From Lysobacteraceae bacterium (GTDB lineage Bacteria > Pseudomonadota > Gammaproteobacteria > Xanthomonadales > Xanthomonadaceae): a stretch of 13,849 nucleotides of DNA. Shown piece by piece: positions 1 through 8,894 of this stretch. Numbering within the stretch: the stretch's first letter is position 1; each line of letters starts with the position of its first letter. The stretch lies in the NCBI GenBank assembly GCA_027483745.1, contig JAIXTZ010000185.1:1-13849 (forward strand), given 5' to 3'. The notes beneath the pieces were generated by a model that was not told the origin of the DNA, did no database searches, and saw nothing but the letters and a program-made list of their open reading frames with translations. A program made the position numbers and the translations under genes.

Positions 1-1517
1 ATGGCTTCGAGCAGGCGAGGGCCGAGGTCGCCGGCCACGCCGCTGCCGGCGTCGACCACCACGCGAAGGCGGCGCTCGATCTGGATATCGCCGGCGACGC
101 GGTCGATGTAGTCCTGGCCGATGTCGACGGTGTCGAGGTCGCCGCGGCGCTCGGCCACCGGCATGCGCCCTTCCGCGATGCGGACGTACAGATCGCTGAT
201 GGCGCCACCGGAGAGCGTTTCCCCGTCGACGACGATCTTGAAGCCGTTGTAGTCGGGCGGGTTGTGGCTGCCGGTGACGGCGATGGCGCTGCCGAGGCGC
301 AGGTGGTGCGCGGCGAAGTACGCGACCGGCGTCGGAACCATGCCGACGTCGGTGACGTCGATGCCCGACATGCGCAAGCCGTCGATGAGCGCGCGCGACA
401 TCTCCGGCGAGGAGATCCGGCCGTCGCGGCCGATGGCGATGCCACGCAGGCCCTTCTCCTTCATCAGCGCGCCGACGGCTCGGCCGATCAGGCGGGCGAC
501 GTCGGCGCTGAGCGTCTGGCCGACCACGCCGCGGATGTCGTAGGCGCGGAAGATGCTGCGTTCGACGGTGAACTCCGGCGCGCTCGGGGCGACCTCGACC
601 GCCTTGGCCGTCGCGGGCTTGGCGACCTCGAGCTTGCCCCCGGCCTGCAGCTCGGCGAGCGTCGGCTCGACCTCCACCGGTCCCTTCGCCTTGCGTTCGG
701 CCAGCCGCTTGGCCAAGGCCGCGGCTTTCTCGCGCGGCACGAGGACGAGGGCCAGGCCGAACAGCACGACGACGCTGCCCGCGACCAGCTCGACCAGCCC
801 GCCCATCCCGAGTGTGCCGGGATCGGCATACGGGGACGTGCCGACCACCCGCAGGCGGCTCTCGGGCAGCGCGACGGCGCCGCGTTCCGCCTCCTCGGAC
901 AGGGTCGCATCCCCGGACTCGATCAGCGAACGCCCCCCTTGGCGCAAAGCCGCGTAAGCCCCCGGGGGCGCAGCGCGGTCGATCAGCGGCTGCAGGAGGT
1001 CGATCGGGCGGCGCACGTAGGCAAGGCCGACCAGCCCGTTCTCGTCGGGGATCGGCGCGGCGAGCGCAAGCCACGGCCGGCCAGCGTCCTGCACCACGGC
1101 GATCTGCACGCCATCACGATCGAGGGCGGCAACGAGCAGGCCCAACTTGCCGTAACCGAAGCGGTCGATGCCGTCCCACAGCGGCGTGATGTCCGCGGGA
1201 TGGATCTCGACGGCCTCGATGCCCACCCAATCGCCCGCGAGCGCCGCCCGAGCGCCGTCCAGGTTGTTGCCGAGGATGGCTTCACGAACGCGCGGCAGCT
1301 TCCGCTGTGCTTCGAGGCTGGCACGCTCGGCATCCAGCAGGCCGCGCAATTCGGCGACGGCGGCCGTCCGGGCGTCCTGGGCCGTGATTGACAGGGCGGA
1401 CGCGGAGCGCAAGGACCAGCCGCCCCAGGCCATCAATCCGCCGGCCACGATGGCCATCACCGCCACCAGGATATTGAGGATGCGGATCTTCGGACGGGGC
1501 GCTTCGGCGTTCTGCAT
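1..1517 (-). CDS. algC: Membrane-anchored phosphomannomutase/phosphoglucomutase (AlgC family), C-terminus cut by window edge
   Basis: Interconverts mannose-6-P/mannose-1-P and glucose-6-P/glucose-1-P to feed LPS and exopolysaccharide precursors. Reading leftwards from the ATG at 1517, 505 codons are open to the window edge. The phosphohexomutase domain starts near residue 313 (FRAYDIRG follows) and contains the phosphoserine loop TGSHNPPDYNGFK, with the catalytic Ser at about residue 417. Domain 1 is complete and domain 2 has begun; domains 3-4 lie outside the window. Before the enzyme are about 310 extra residues: a hydrophobic segment at about 12-36, some 200 probably extracytoplasmic residues, a second hydrophobic segment at about 238-261, and an Ala/Glu/Lys-rich linker. 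Soluble AlgC enzymes are about 460 residues, so this is the long, membrane-bound form. It starts 13 bp after dut with no clear ribosome binding site, suggesting translation coupled to dut. The family is certain; the role of the extension is not. Confidence 0.95.
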   Translation of the reverse strand, partial: MQNAEAPRPKIRILNILVAVMAIVAGGLMAWGGWSLRSASALSITAQDARTAAVAELRGLLDAERASLEAQRKLPRVREAILGNNLDGARAALAGDWVGIEAVEIHPADITPLWDGIDRFGYGKLGLLVAALDRDGVQIAVVQDAGRPWLALAAPIPDENGLVGLAYVRRPIDLLQPLIDRAAPPGAYAALRQGGRSLIESGDATLSEEAERGAVALPESRLRVVGTSPYADPGTLGMGGLVELVAGSVVVLFGLALVLVPREKAAALAKRLAERKAKGPVEVEPTLAELQAGGKLEVAKPATAKAVEVAPSAPEFTVERSIFRAYDIRGVVGQTLSADVARLIGRAVGALMKEKGLRGIAIGRDGRISSPEMSRALIDGLRMSGIDVTDVGMVPTPVAYFAAHHLRLGSAIAVTGSHNPPDYNGFKIVVDGETLSGGAISDLYVRIAEGRMPVAERRGDLDTVDIGQDYIDRVAGDIQIERRLRVVVDAGSGVAGDLGPRLLEA

Positions 1518-1530
1518 GGGGGGCTCGGGG

Positions 1531-2007
1531 TCAGCGGGTGCCAGTGTGGCCGAAACCACCTTCGCCGCGTTCGGAAGCGTCGAAGGCGGTCACGACATTC
1601 CAGCGGGCTCGGGCGATCGGAAGGAACATCAGCTGAGCGACGCGATCACCGGGCTGCACCGTGACGTCGGCGCTGCCACGATTCCAAAGGCTGATCATCA
1701 GCGGCCCCTGGTAGTCGGCGTCGATCAGGCCCGTGAGGTTGCCGAGCACCAGCCCGTGCTTGTGGCCGAGGCCGGAACGCGGCAACACCACGGCGCACAG
1801 CGCGGCGTCGCCGATATGGAAGGCCAGACCGCTGGGCACCAGGGCGGTGCCGCCCGGCGCGAGCGTCAGCGGCGCCTCCAGCATGGCGCGGAGGTCCATG
1901 CCCGCCGACTGCGCGGTGGCGTAATCGGGCAGCGGAAACTCGGCGCCGAGGCGCGGGTCGAGGATCTTGAGGTCGACGGCAGGCGCCGCGGCGGCGAAGG
2001 CACTCAT
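1531..2007 (-). CDS. dut: Deoxyuridine 5'-triphosphate nucleotidohydrolase (dUTPase)
   Basis: Hydrolyses dUTP to dUMP and pyrophosphate, keeping uracil out of DNA and supplying dUMP for dTMP synthesis. It is a soluble, normally trimeric cytosolic enzyme. The 158-residue product has the usual length and all five family motifs: I AGMDLRA (35-41), II PRSGLG (76-81), [12 protein letters not shown] (93-101, with the catalytic Asp at 96), [11 protein letters not shown] (120-128), and the C-terminal glycine-rich motif [11 protein letters not shown] (147-156) that closes over the substrate. The open frame extends 31 codons further upstream into coaBC, but the ATG at 2007 gives the family-like N-terminus. 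That ATG overlaps the coaBC stop codon by 4 bases (ATGA), which implies translational coupling. No Shine-Dalgarno sequence is visible. The coaBC-dut-algC order is known from Pseudomonas and relatives. Confidence 0.97.
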   Translation of the reverse strand: MSAFAAAAPAVDLKILDPRLGAEFPLPDYATAQSAGMDLRAMLEAPLTLAPGGTALVPSGLAFHIGDAALCAVVLPRSGLGHKHGLVLGNLTGLIDADYQGPLMISLWNRGSADVTVQPGDRVAQLMFLPIARARWNVVTAFDASERGEGGFGHTGTR

Positions 2008-3230
2008 GCGCGGGCCAGCCAGTCGGCGATCCAATCGACCAGGCCGCGGGCGATGTCCGCCTTGCGCGCCGTGGCGAAGGTCTTCTCGCCGCCGTTCCAA
2101 TAGAGCGTGAGCGCGTTCTCGTCCGCGTCGAAGCCGCAGCCCGGCACGCCGACCTGGTTGGCCGCGATGGCGTCGAGCTTTTTCGCCGCGAGTTTTCCGC
2201 GGGCATAGGCCGCAACGTCGTTCGTTTCGGCGGCGAACCCCATCACGCAGCGCGGGCGCTGCGCGTGCACCGCAACCTCGGCGAGCACGTCGGCCGTGCG
2301 TTCGAGCACCAACGTCATCGGACCGGCGCCCTTCTTGATCTTCTGCCCAGCGACTTCAGCCGGGCGGTAGTCGGCGACGGCGGCGGCGCCGACGTAGGCA
2401 TCGTGCCCCGGCAGCGCGGCCAGCACGGCCGCATGCATCTCGGCGGCGCTACGGACGTCGATGCGACGCACCGCGGCCGGCGTGGCCAGCTTCACCGGGC
2501 CGGCCACCAGCGTGACCTCGGCGCCGGCCCGCGCGGCCGCCTCGGCGACCGCGAAGCCCATCCGGCCGCTGCTGCGGTTGCCGACGAAGCGCACGGGATC
2601 GATGTCCTCGAAGGTCGGGCCGGCACTCACGAGGACGCGTCGGCCCGCGAGGCGTTTCGGCGTCGCGGCCTCGGCGATGGATGCAGCGAGATCAGCGACG
2701 AGTTCGGTGGGCTCGCGCATCCGGCCTTCGCCGGTCTCCCCGCAGGCCTGCTCCCCCGCGCCGGGGCCGAACACGGCGACGCCGCGCTGGCGCAGGATCC
2801 CCGCGTTCGCCTGCGTGGCCGCGTTCGCCCACATCACGCGGTTCATCGCCGGTGCAACGGCGATCGGTGCTTCGGTAGCGAGGCACAGCGTACTGAGCAG
2901 GTCGTCCGCGCGCCCCTGAGCGAGGCGTGCAAGGACGTCGGCGGTGGCGGGGGCGACCAGCACCCGGGTCGCCCAGCGGGCGAGTTCGATGTGCCCCATC
3001 GCGGCCTCGGCCGACTCGTCCCACAGCGAGGTGCGGACCGGATGGCCGGAAAGGGCCTGCAGCGTGGTGGCGGTGATGAAGTGCGCCGCGCCTTCCGTCA
3101 TGACCACGCGGACGTCGGCACCGGCCTCGCGCAGGCGACGCACGAGGTCGGCCGACTTGTAGGCGGCGATGCCTCCGCTGACGCCGAGCAGGATCCGTTC
3201 CCCGTGCAATGCCGCCACGCCGCGCTCCAT
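2004..3230 (-). CDS. coaBC: Bifunctional phosphopantothenoylcysteine decarboxylase / phosphopantothenate-cysteine ligase
   Basis: Carries out two consecutive steps of coenzyme A synthesis: CTP-dependent ligation of cysteine to 4'-phosphopantothenate (CoaB), then FMN-dependent decarboxylation to 4'-phosphopantetheine (CoaC). The 408 residues match the usual length. The N-terminal CoaC flavoprotein domain (about 10-185) shows [10 protein letters not shown] (16-25), the catalytic-type His in GHIEL (H80), a PATAD segment (94-98, the PASANT-like position), PAMNRVMW (127-134), and the active-site Cys in [10 protein letters not shown] (C163). The C-terminal CoaB domain (about 190-408) shows [19 protein letters not shown] (218-225) and the KIKK lysines (297-300). 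Every expected catalytic residue is present. This is the first gene of the leftward coaBC-dut-algC run and is divergent from radC across 79 bp. The ATG at 3230 places the Rossmann motif at the usual distance. No strong ribosome binding site precedes it. Confidence 0.97.
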   Translation of the reverse strand: MERGVAALHGERILLGVSGGIAAYKSADLVRRLREAGADVRVVMTEGAAHFITATTLQALSGHPVRTSLWDESAEAAMGHIELARWATRVLVAPATADVLARLAQGRADDLLSTLCLATEAPIAVAPAMNRVMWANAATQANAGILRQRGVAVFGPGAGEQACGETGEGRMREPTELVADLAASIAEAATPKRLAGRRVLVSAGPTFEDIDPVRFVGNRSSGRMGFAVAEAAARAGAEVTLVAGPVKLATPAAVRRIDVRSAAEMHAAVLAALPGHDAYVGAAAVADYRPAEVAGQKIKKGAGPMTLVLERTADVLAEVAVHAQRPRCVMGFAAETNDVAAYARGKLAAKKLDAIAANQVGVPGCGFDADENALTLYWNGGEKTFATARKADIARGLVDWIADWLARA

Positions 3231-3309
3231 CGAGAATGAGCTGGAAGCTTACCCCAGCACACCGCAGGTTCGGACGGCCAATCCGCCCCTCGGACGCCAC
3301 GCTGGGCCC
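3231..3309. promoter_or_regulatory. Divergent coaBC/radC intergenic region, presumed promoters
   Basis: This 79-bp gap separates the divergent coaBC and radC starts, so promoters for both should lie in or near it. On the minus strand a TAAGCT stretch about 20-25 bp before the coaBC ATG could serve as a -10 box, but no convincing -35 hexamer sits 16-18 bp upstream. On the plus strand I found no recognisable sigma-70 promoter for radC. No operator-like palindrome is evident. The regulatory role is inferred from gene orientation only. Confidence 0.3.
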
Positions 3310-3984
3310 ATGACCCTGCACGATTGGCCCGCCACCGACCGACCCCGCGAACGCCTGCACGCCCAAGGTCCGGACGCGCTGGCCGACGCCGAGCTGCTCG
3401 CCCTTTTCCTCGGCACCGGCCCGCGCGGCAGCAATGCCGTCGCCCATGCCCAAGACCTGATCAACCGCTGCGGCGGTCTTCGTGCCCTGCTCGACCGCTC
3501 CCCATCGGAGCTGAGGCAACTCCCCGGGATCGGGCCGGCGCGCGCGGCGCTGATGTCGGCGGCGCTGGCGCTGGGGCGACGCCAACTGCAGGGCGAGCTC
3601 GCCCGCGGCGACGCCTTGGCCTCGCCGCGGCAGGCCGGCGAGTACTTCAGCCGCTGGCTGCGGGCCTCGCCTCGCGAGCGCTTCGGCGTGCTCTTCCTCG
3701 ACAATCGCCATCGGGTGATCGCGAACGAGGTGCTGTTCGAAGGTTCCATCGATTCCGCGTCGGTGCACCCCCGCGTGGTGGTGCAGCGCGCCATGGGGCT
3801 GAACGCCGCGGCCGTCGTTCTGGGGCACAACCATCCCAGCGGGGTCGCCGAGCCGAGTGCGGCCGACCGCCAGCTCACCGCGGCGCTCAAGCAGGCCCTC
3901 GCTCTGGTCGAGGTGCGGTTGCTCGACCATTTCGTCGTCGGCGATGGTCCCGCCGTGTCGATGGCCGAGCGCGGGTGGGTCTAG
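3310..3984 (+). CDS. radC: RadC family JAB/MPN metalloprotein (UPF0758)
   Basis: Complete member of the RadC family, 224 residues, the usual length. The N-terminal part (about 1-100) includes a helix-hairpin-helix segment around LPGIGPARAAL (71 onward), suggesting DNA binding. The C-terminal JAB/MPN-type metal site carries the HNHPSG motif (His173, His175) with Asp186 in the following PSAADR, and a conserved Glu at 140 or 144 in NEVLFEGS. The name comes from an Escherichia coli repair mutation later reassigned to another gene, so a direct role in DNA repair is not established for the family and the biochemical activity is unknown. The ATG at 3310 is chosen because MTLHDWPATDRPRERL matches the usual RadC N-terminus; the frame is open further upstream but that part overlaps coaBC. 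Placement next to coaBC is common in gammaproteobacteria. No clear ribosome binding site is seen. Confidence 0.95.
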   Translation: MTLHDWPATDRPRERLHAQGPDALADAELLALFLGTGPRGSNAVAHAQDLINRCGGLRALLDRSPSELRQLPGIGPARAALMSAALALGRRQLQGELARGDALASPRQAGEYFSRWLRASPRERFGVLFLDNRHRVIANEVLFEGSIDSASVHPRVVVQRAMGLNAAAVVLGHNHPSGVAEPSAADRQLTAALKQALALVEVRLLDHFVVGDGPAVSMAERGWV

Positions 3985-4006
3985 CCGTGTCGGCGAAAAG
4001 CGACCC

Positions 4007-4012
4007 TATACT
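4007..4012 (+). promoter_or_regulatory. Candidate -10 box for the HD-domain gene
   Basis: The 56-bp gap between radC and the following gene contains TATACT, a close match to the sigma-70 -10 consensus. It lies 28 bp before the ATG at 4041, which would give a short leader of about 20 bases. No good -35 hexamer is present at 16-18 bp upstream (the region reads GCCGTG or similar), so the promoter would be weak or activator-dependent. The gene may instead be read from the radC transcript. Confidence 0.35.
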
Positions 4013-4040
4013 CCGGCCGAACCGCTCTCCGGGCTCGCCC

Positions 4041-5036
4041 ATGCCGATCGACTACCGTCTGGTGTACCCGGCCGATGCCGTCGAGCAGGCACTGCCTTTT
4101 GGCGCCCTGTCGACCGCGGCGCTCGGCCCATGCGCCCGCGCCTACGCGCGCCGCGTCGCCGACGCCTGCGAACGTGCCGGGGTCGCGGCCCCTGCCGTGG
4201 TCGAAGCCTCGAGTGTCGCGGTGGTGCGCATGGCGATGCGCTATGGGCCGCTTGGTCAGGACGGCCACGCGTACCACAACCAGGACCACCTGCTGGAACT
4301 CTTGGAGGACAAGCTGCCCGCCCTGCTCGCCCATGCGCGCCCGTCGGCCGTAGGGCGCGAGGCGCTGGTGCTGTTCTGCGCCTGCCACGACCTGCGCCAG
4401 CGCGAGATCCGTCGCCACGAGGACGATCCGATCGGTGCGAACGAGGCGGCCAGCCTCGCCGAAACCGAGCGCCTCCTCGATGCCGCCGGACTCGACGGCA
4501 CCGCGCTGCGCACGATGCTGCGCTTCGCCATCGCCGGCAGCACCTTCGCCGTCGGCAACGACGAGGGCGCGCAGCCGCAGGGCGCCTTTGCCCATCGACT
4601 GGCGGGGTGGTTGGACGCCACGGAGCCGGGCTGGCGCGACGACCCGATCGCGGCGGAGGCCGAGCACCTGGCCCGCATGGCGGCGGACATCGACACCAGC
4701 AACGTCGCGTCGCCTTACATCGATTTCGCCCAGAGCGCGGTGGCCCTGGCCAGCGAGATCCAGTATCGGGCCGGTCGCGCGTTGGACGACCCGGCTTCAG
4801 GCCCCAGCTGCCTCGGCTTCCTCACGGAAGGGCAGGAGCGCTACGTGTTCGTCCTGCAGCGCTTTGCTTCGCGGGAGGGCCGCGCCACCTTCGGCGCCCA
4901 ACGCGATGCGAACGCGGCGCGCGTCCGCGACACCGGGCGGCGCTTGCGCGAGCGCTTTCCTGCCGCGACGGCGGCGACCGCATCCGGCCACGCGGTGATC
5001 GCGGCATTCCGCGACATCGTTGCGGAGGCGCCCTGA
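4041..5036 (+). CDS. Probable HD-superfamily metal-dependent phosphohydrolase, substrate unknown
   Basis: 331-residue soluble protein with no signal peptide or membrane segment. It carries a pattern typical of the predicted HD-superfamily phosphohydrolases: AYHNQDHLLELL (His79, His83), then CHDL (His116-Asp117) about 33 residues later, then an acidic stretch ending in ANEAASLAETERLL, resembling the NE..SA signature that follows the HD pair in the COG4339-type group. A later ADIDTSN (Asp216, Asp218) could supply the last metal ligand. These residues would bind one or two divalent metals for phosphoester hydrolysis. The C-terminal 110 residues (about 220-331) match nothing I recognise. The ATG at 4041 is the natural start, though no ribosome binding site is visible. 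It follows radC by 56 bp and ends before a strong terminator shared with the convergent gene. HD family membership is likely by motif; the substrate cannot be inferred. Confidence 0.75.
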   Translation: MPIDYRLVYPADAVEQALPFGALSTAALGPCARAYARRVADACERAGVAAPAVVEASSVAVVRMAMRYGPLGQDGHAYHNQDHLLELLEDKLPALLAHARPSAVGREALVLFCACHDLRQREIRRHEDDPIGANEAASLAETERLLDAAGLDGTALRTMLRFAIAGSTFAVGNDEGAQPQGAFAHRLAGWLDATEPGWRDDPIAAEAEHLARMAADIDTSNVASPYIDFAQSAVALASEIQYRAGRALDDPASGPSCLGFLTEGQERYVFVLQRFASREGRATFGAQRDANAARVRDTGRRLRERFPAATAATASGHAVIAAFRDIVAEAP

Positions 5037-5065
5037 GCCCGAGGCCCTCGTGCCCGGGGAAACGG

Positions 5066-5093
5066 AAGGGCCGGCGATCGCTCGCCGGCCCTT
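5066..5093. terminator. Strong bidirectional intrinsic terminator
   Basis: Perfect 12-bp inverted repeat AAGGGCCGGCGA / TCGCCGGCCCTT with a four-base TCGC loop, lying between two convergent genes that end at 5036 and 5116. On the plus strand the stem runs into CTTCTTCTT, a pyrimidine-rich tail. On the minus strand the tail is CCGTTTCC, less U-rich. The symmetric stem and its position indicate that it stops transcription of the HD gene and probably also of the beta-helix gene. Confidence 0.85.
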
Positions 5094-5115
5094 CTTCTTG
5101 CCGCGGTGCTCGGGA

Positions 5116-6900
5116 TCAGGGATTGAACGGACGCGACCAGCCGAGGGTCCAGTTGTCGTTGTCCGAATTGCTGCGGAACGCGCCCACGTAATCGGTCGGG
5201 ACGAACCAGTCGTTCACGCTCGGAGCCGCACCGCTCGGCGGGAACACGCCGGCCGGCGCATTGCCGTTCGGCAGGACGCTGCCGGCGGCGAGCGGGGACG
5301 CGGCCAGGACCTCGTTCCCCGACTGCGACGAGAACCAGCGCTGGGCGAAGTTCGTCGACAGGCCCGTACCGGTCCGGGTGTTGGCCGCGCAGCCGGCGAC
5401 TTTGATGTTGTTGCCGGTCAGAACACCCGTCAGCCCGACGTCCGGATTGCCGGCCGCCGCTTCGGTCGCCACGCCGTCGAACGCCACGCAGGCGCGCGGG
5501 AACCCGGCGATGATCATGTTGTAGAAGTTGCCGCCCGAACCACTGTTGACCAGCAGGCCGTCGCTGCCGGTGACCGCCGACGGGCCGAGGACGGTCACGT
5601 TCGCGACGGTGCCGCGCGCACGCGGGTTGGCGTCGACGTTCGTCGGGCTGTTCGACAGCTCGAAGCCGTGGTTGGAACCCGGGCAGCCGCGCTGGTCGAC
5701 CACGCCGAACTGCAGCTTGCCGGTGAAGCCCTCATCCCAGTCGAAGCCGTCGTCGCCGCCGCAGGTCACCAGGGCGTAGCGGACGTTCGCCGTGCCGCCG
5801 AACCATTCAAAGCCGTCGTCCTGGCCGCGGAAGGCCTGCAGGTATTCCAGCGTCGTGCCCGAACCGACGCCGTTGAACGTGAAGGCGTTGAGCTCGCGGT
5901 TCGTGGTGAAGATGTAGCCCGAGTAGCGGACCTGCATGTAGCGCACGACGCCGCTGCTGTCCCGCGCGTTGTTGCCGCCATAGCGGTTGGTGCTGTCCCA
6001 TTCGGCCACGCAGTTCGGGTTGCAGTTGGCGGGCGCACTGCCCGAGAGCACGAGGCCACCCAGCTGGCCCGGAGCCGGCGCGGACGGCGCGCCCAGCAGC
6101 TCGTTCGCGGTCGTCATGATGATCGGGAAGTCGCGGGAGCCCTCGGCGAAGATCTTCGAGCCGCGATTGACCGCGAGATGGTCAAACGAGTTGGCGCTGG
6201 CACCCGTCGAGACGAGCAGCGTGCCCGGCTGGATGCGCAGGGTGGCGGCCGTCCCGCCTTGCCCGACGTCGGTGCCGACCTGCACCTTGCCGTTCATCAC
6301 CCAGGTGATGTTGTTGGTCAGCGTCTGGTCGCCGGTGATCGTGGCCGGGAGCTGGCAGGCGCGCGTGCCATAGGCCGGGGCGGCCGTCGCGAAGGACGGG
6401 CAGGCGGTGAAGGCCTGCTGGTAGGCGCAGGAGGCTCCGTCGGCGCTACCCAGGCGCTGCAGCGTCTGGATGCGGTTCGGCAGGCCCGAGGCGGCATCCA
6501 TCGTGTAGGCGATGGTGATCGAGTTGCAGCTGTTCACCGTGACCGCCGCGGTACCAATGCGCGTCACCGTCTGGGCGCCCGGCGTGGCCCACGTGCCGGC
6601 GGCGTTGCGGAACACGGGCACCGAGGCGGAGGAAAACTGGAACTCCGACCAGTCCTGCTGCAGGGAGATCCAGAACGGATTGCCCGCGGCGTCGTAGACG
6701 AAGTCCGCGGCGAAGAACGTGCCGCCCGCCCGGTTGGCGTTCGGGATCCAGTCCACCAGCACGCCGCGACCGGAGGCCGCCGGATCGAAGTAGGCGCCGT
6801 CGAAGGCTTCGGACAGACGCACCGAGGCGTGGGCCTGGGCGGCGGCAAGCGTGATGGCGCTGGCCAGCGCGAGTCGGGTGAGGCGGGTCGTGGCGGGCAT
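5116..6900 (-). CDS. Secreted right-handed beta-helix-type protein with N-terminal SGxG module
   Basis: 594 residues with a clear Sec signal peptide (basic n-region, hydrophobic core, AHA cleavage site after residue 25). Residues about 33-150 form a module of a type repeatedly seen in secreted xanthomonad proteins (YFDPAASGRG, then FFAADFVYDAAGNPFW). From about 185 the sequence takes on the short-strand, Gly/Asn-rich pattern of a right-handed parallel beta-helix (LRIQPGTLLV, LAVNRGSKIFAEG, then PIIMTT). The helix holds two copies of an acidic/aromatic motif, DDGFEWFGG (361-369) and DDGFDWDEGF (383-392). The C-terminal tail is rich in Trp and Asn (DWFVPTDYVGAF, then NWTLGW). Ten cysteines remain after cleavage, an even number that suits disulfides. 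A good ribosome binding site precedes the ATG. It is probably monocistronic. Related proteins are generally annotated as hypothetical or lipoprotein-like, but there is no lipobox here. Function unknown; adhesion, polysaccharide binding or metal binding are possibilities only. Confidence 0.85.
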   Translation of the reverse strand: MPATTRLTRLALASAITLAAAQAHASVRLSEAFDGAYFDPAASGRGVLVDWIPNANRAGGTFFAADFVYDAAGNPFWISLQQDWSEFQFSSASVPVFRNAAGTWATPGAQTVTRIGTAAVTVNSCNSITIAYTMDAASGLPNRIQTLQRLGSADGASCAYQQAFTACPSFATAAPAYGTRACQLPATITGDQTLTNNITWVMNGKVQVGTDVGQGGTAATLRIQPGTLLVSTGASANSFDHLAVNRGSKIFAEGSRDFPIIMTTANELLGAPSAPAPGQLGGLVLSGSAPANCNPNCVAEWDSTNRYGGNNARDSSGVVRYMQVRYSGYIFTTNRELNAFTFNGVGSGTTLEYLQAFRGQDDGFEWFGGTANVRYALVTCGGDDGFDWDEGFTGKLQFGVVDQRGCPGSNHGFELSNSPTNVDANPRARGTVANVTVLGPSAVTGSDGLLVNSGSGGNFYNMIIAGFPRACVAFDGVATEAAAGNPDVGLTGVLTGNNIKVAGCAANTRTGTGLSTNFAQRWFSSQSGNEVLAASPLAAGSVLPNGNAPAGVFPPSGAAPSVNDWFVPTDYVGAFRSNSDNDNWTLGWSRPFNP

Positions 6901-7130
6901 TGCGGGACTCCAGAAGTCGGGAAGCGGGCCGGCGACGGCCGGTCGCCGTCGAGCGCCGCCATGCTCGGCCCCGTCGATGACAGCCCGACGAGGCTTTCTT
7001 GACGGTCAGGTTGCAGTTCGGCCGCCCTGCCGGCCTTCCGGTAAACTTCGCGACCGCATGCGAGCGGGCCCCCGGGCCCGCGCCGCGCCTCGATGTCGGA
7101 CCGGCCCCGCCGGCCACCCCGGAACCCGCC
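6901..7130. other. Divergent intergenic region between the beta-helix gene and argS
   Basis: This 230-bp region must carry control signals for two divergent genes. On the plus strand, TAAACT at 7042-7047 could be a -10 box for argS with a leader of about 75-80 bases, but the -35 position (TTCGGC with a 19-bp gap at best) is poor. TTGACG at 6999-7004 looks like a -35 box but has no matching -10. A 7-bp inverted repeat, CGGCGAC / GTCGCCG at 6930-6936 and 6942-6947, lies in the leader of the beta-helix gene, 30-47 bases before its ATG. It lacks a U-tract and may be a chance of GC-rich sequence. I see no riboswitch or T-box-like element. Confidence 0.3.
6908..6911 (-). promoter_or_regulatory. Ribosome binding site of the beta-helix gene
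   Basis: On the minus strand GGAG lies 7 bases before the ATG at 6900 (CTGGAGTCCCGCA then ATG). This is one of the few canonical Shine-Dalgarno sites in the window. It supports the chosen start, which also gives a textbook signal peptide. Confidence 0.75.

Positions 7131-8893
<1,763 letters not shown>

Positions 8894-8894
<1 letters not shown>

Noticed and set aside
264..1391. A 375-codon plus-strand frame opposite algC
   Set aside because: Composition is typical of a high-GC shadow frame, and the minus strand carries unmistakable AlgC sequence throughout.
5020..7002. A 660-codon open frame on the plus strand spanning the whole beta-helix gene
   Set aside because: It is the reverse-strand shadow of the minus-strand gene. 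Its translation is an Arg/Gly/Ala/Val-rich low-order sequence with no recognisable domain, while the minus-strand product has a signal peptide, a ribosome binding site and clear motifs. Long antisense frames are expected at this GC content.
6999..7130. N-terminal extension of argS from a TTG at 6999
   Set aside because: The extra 44 residues are Pro/Ala/Arg-rich and precede the conserved ArgS N-terminus; no ribosome binding site supports the TTG.
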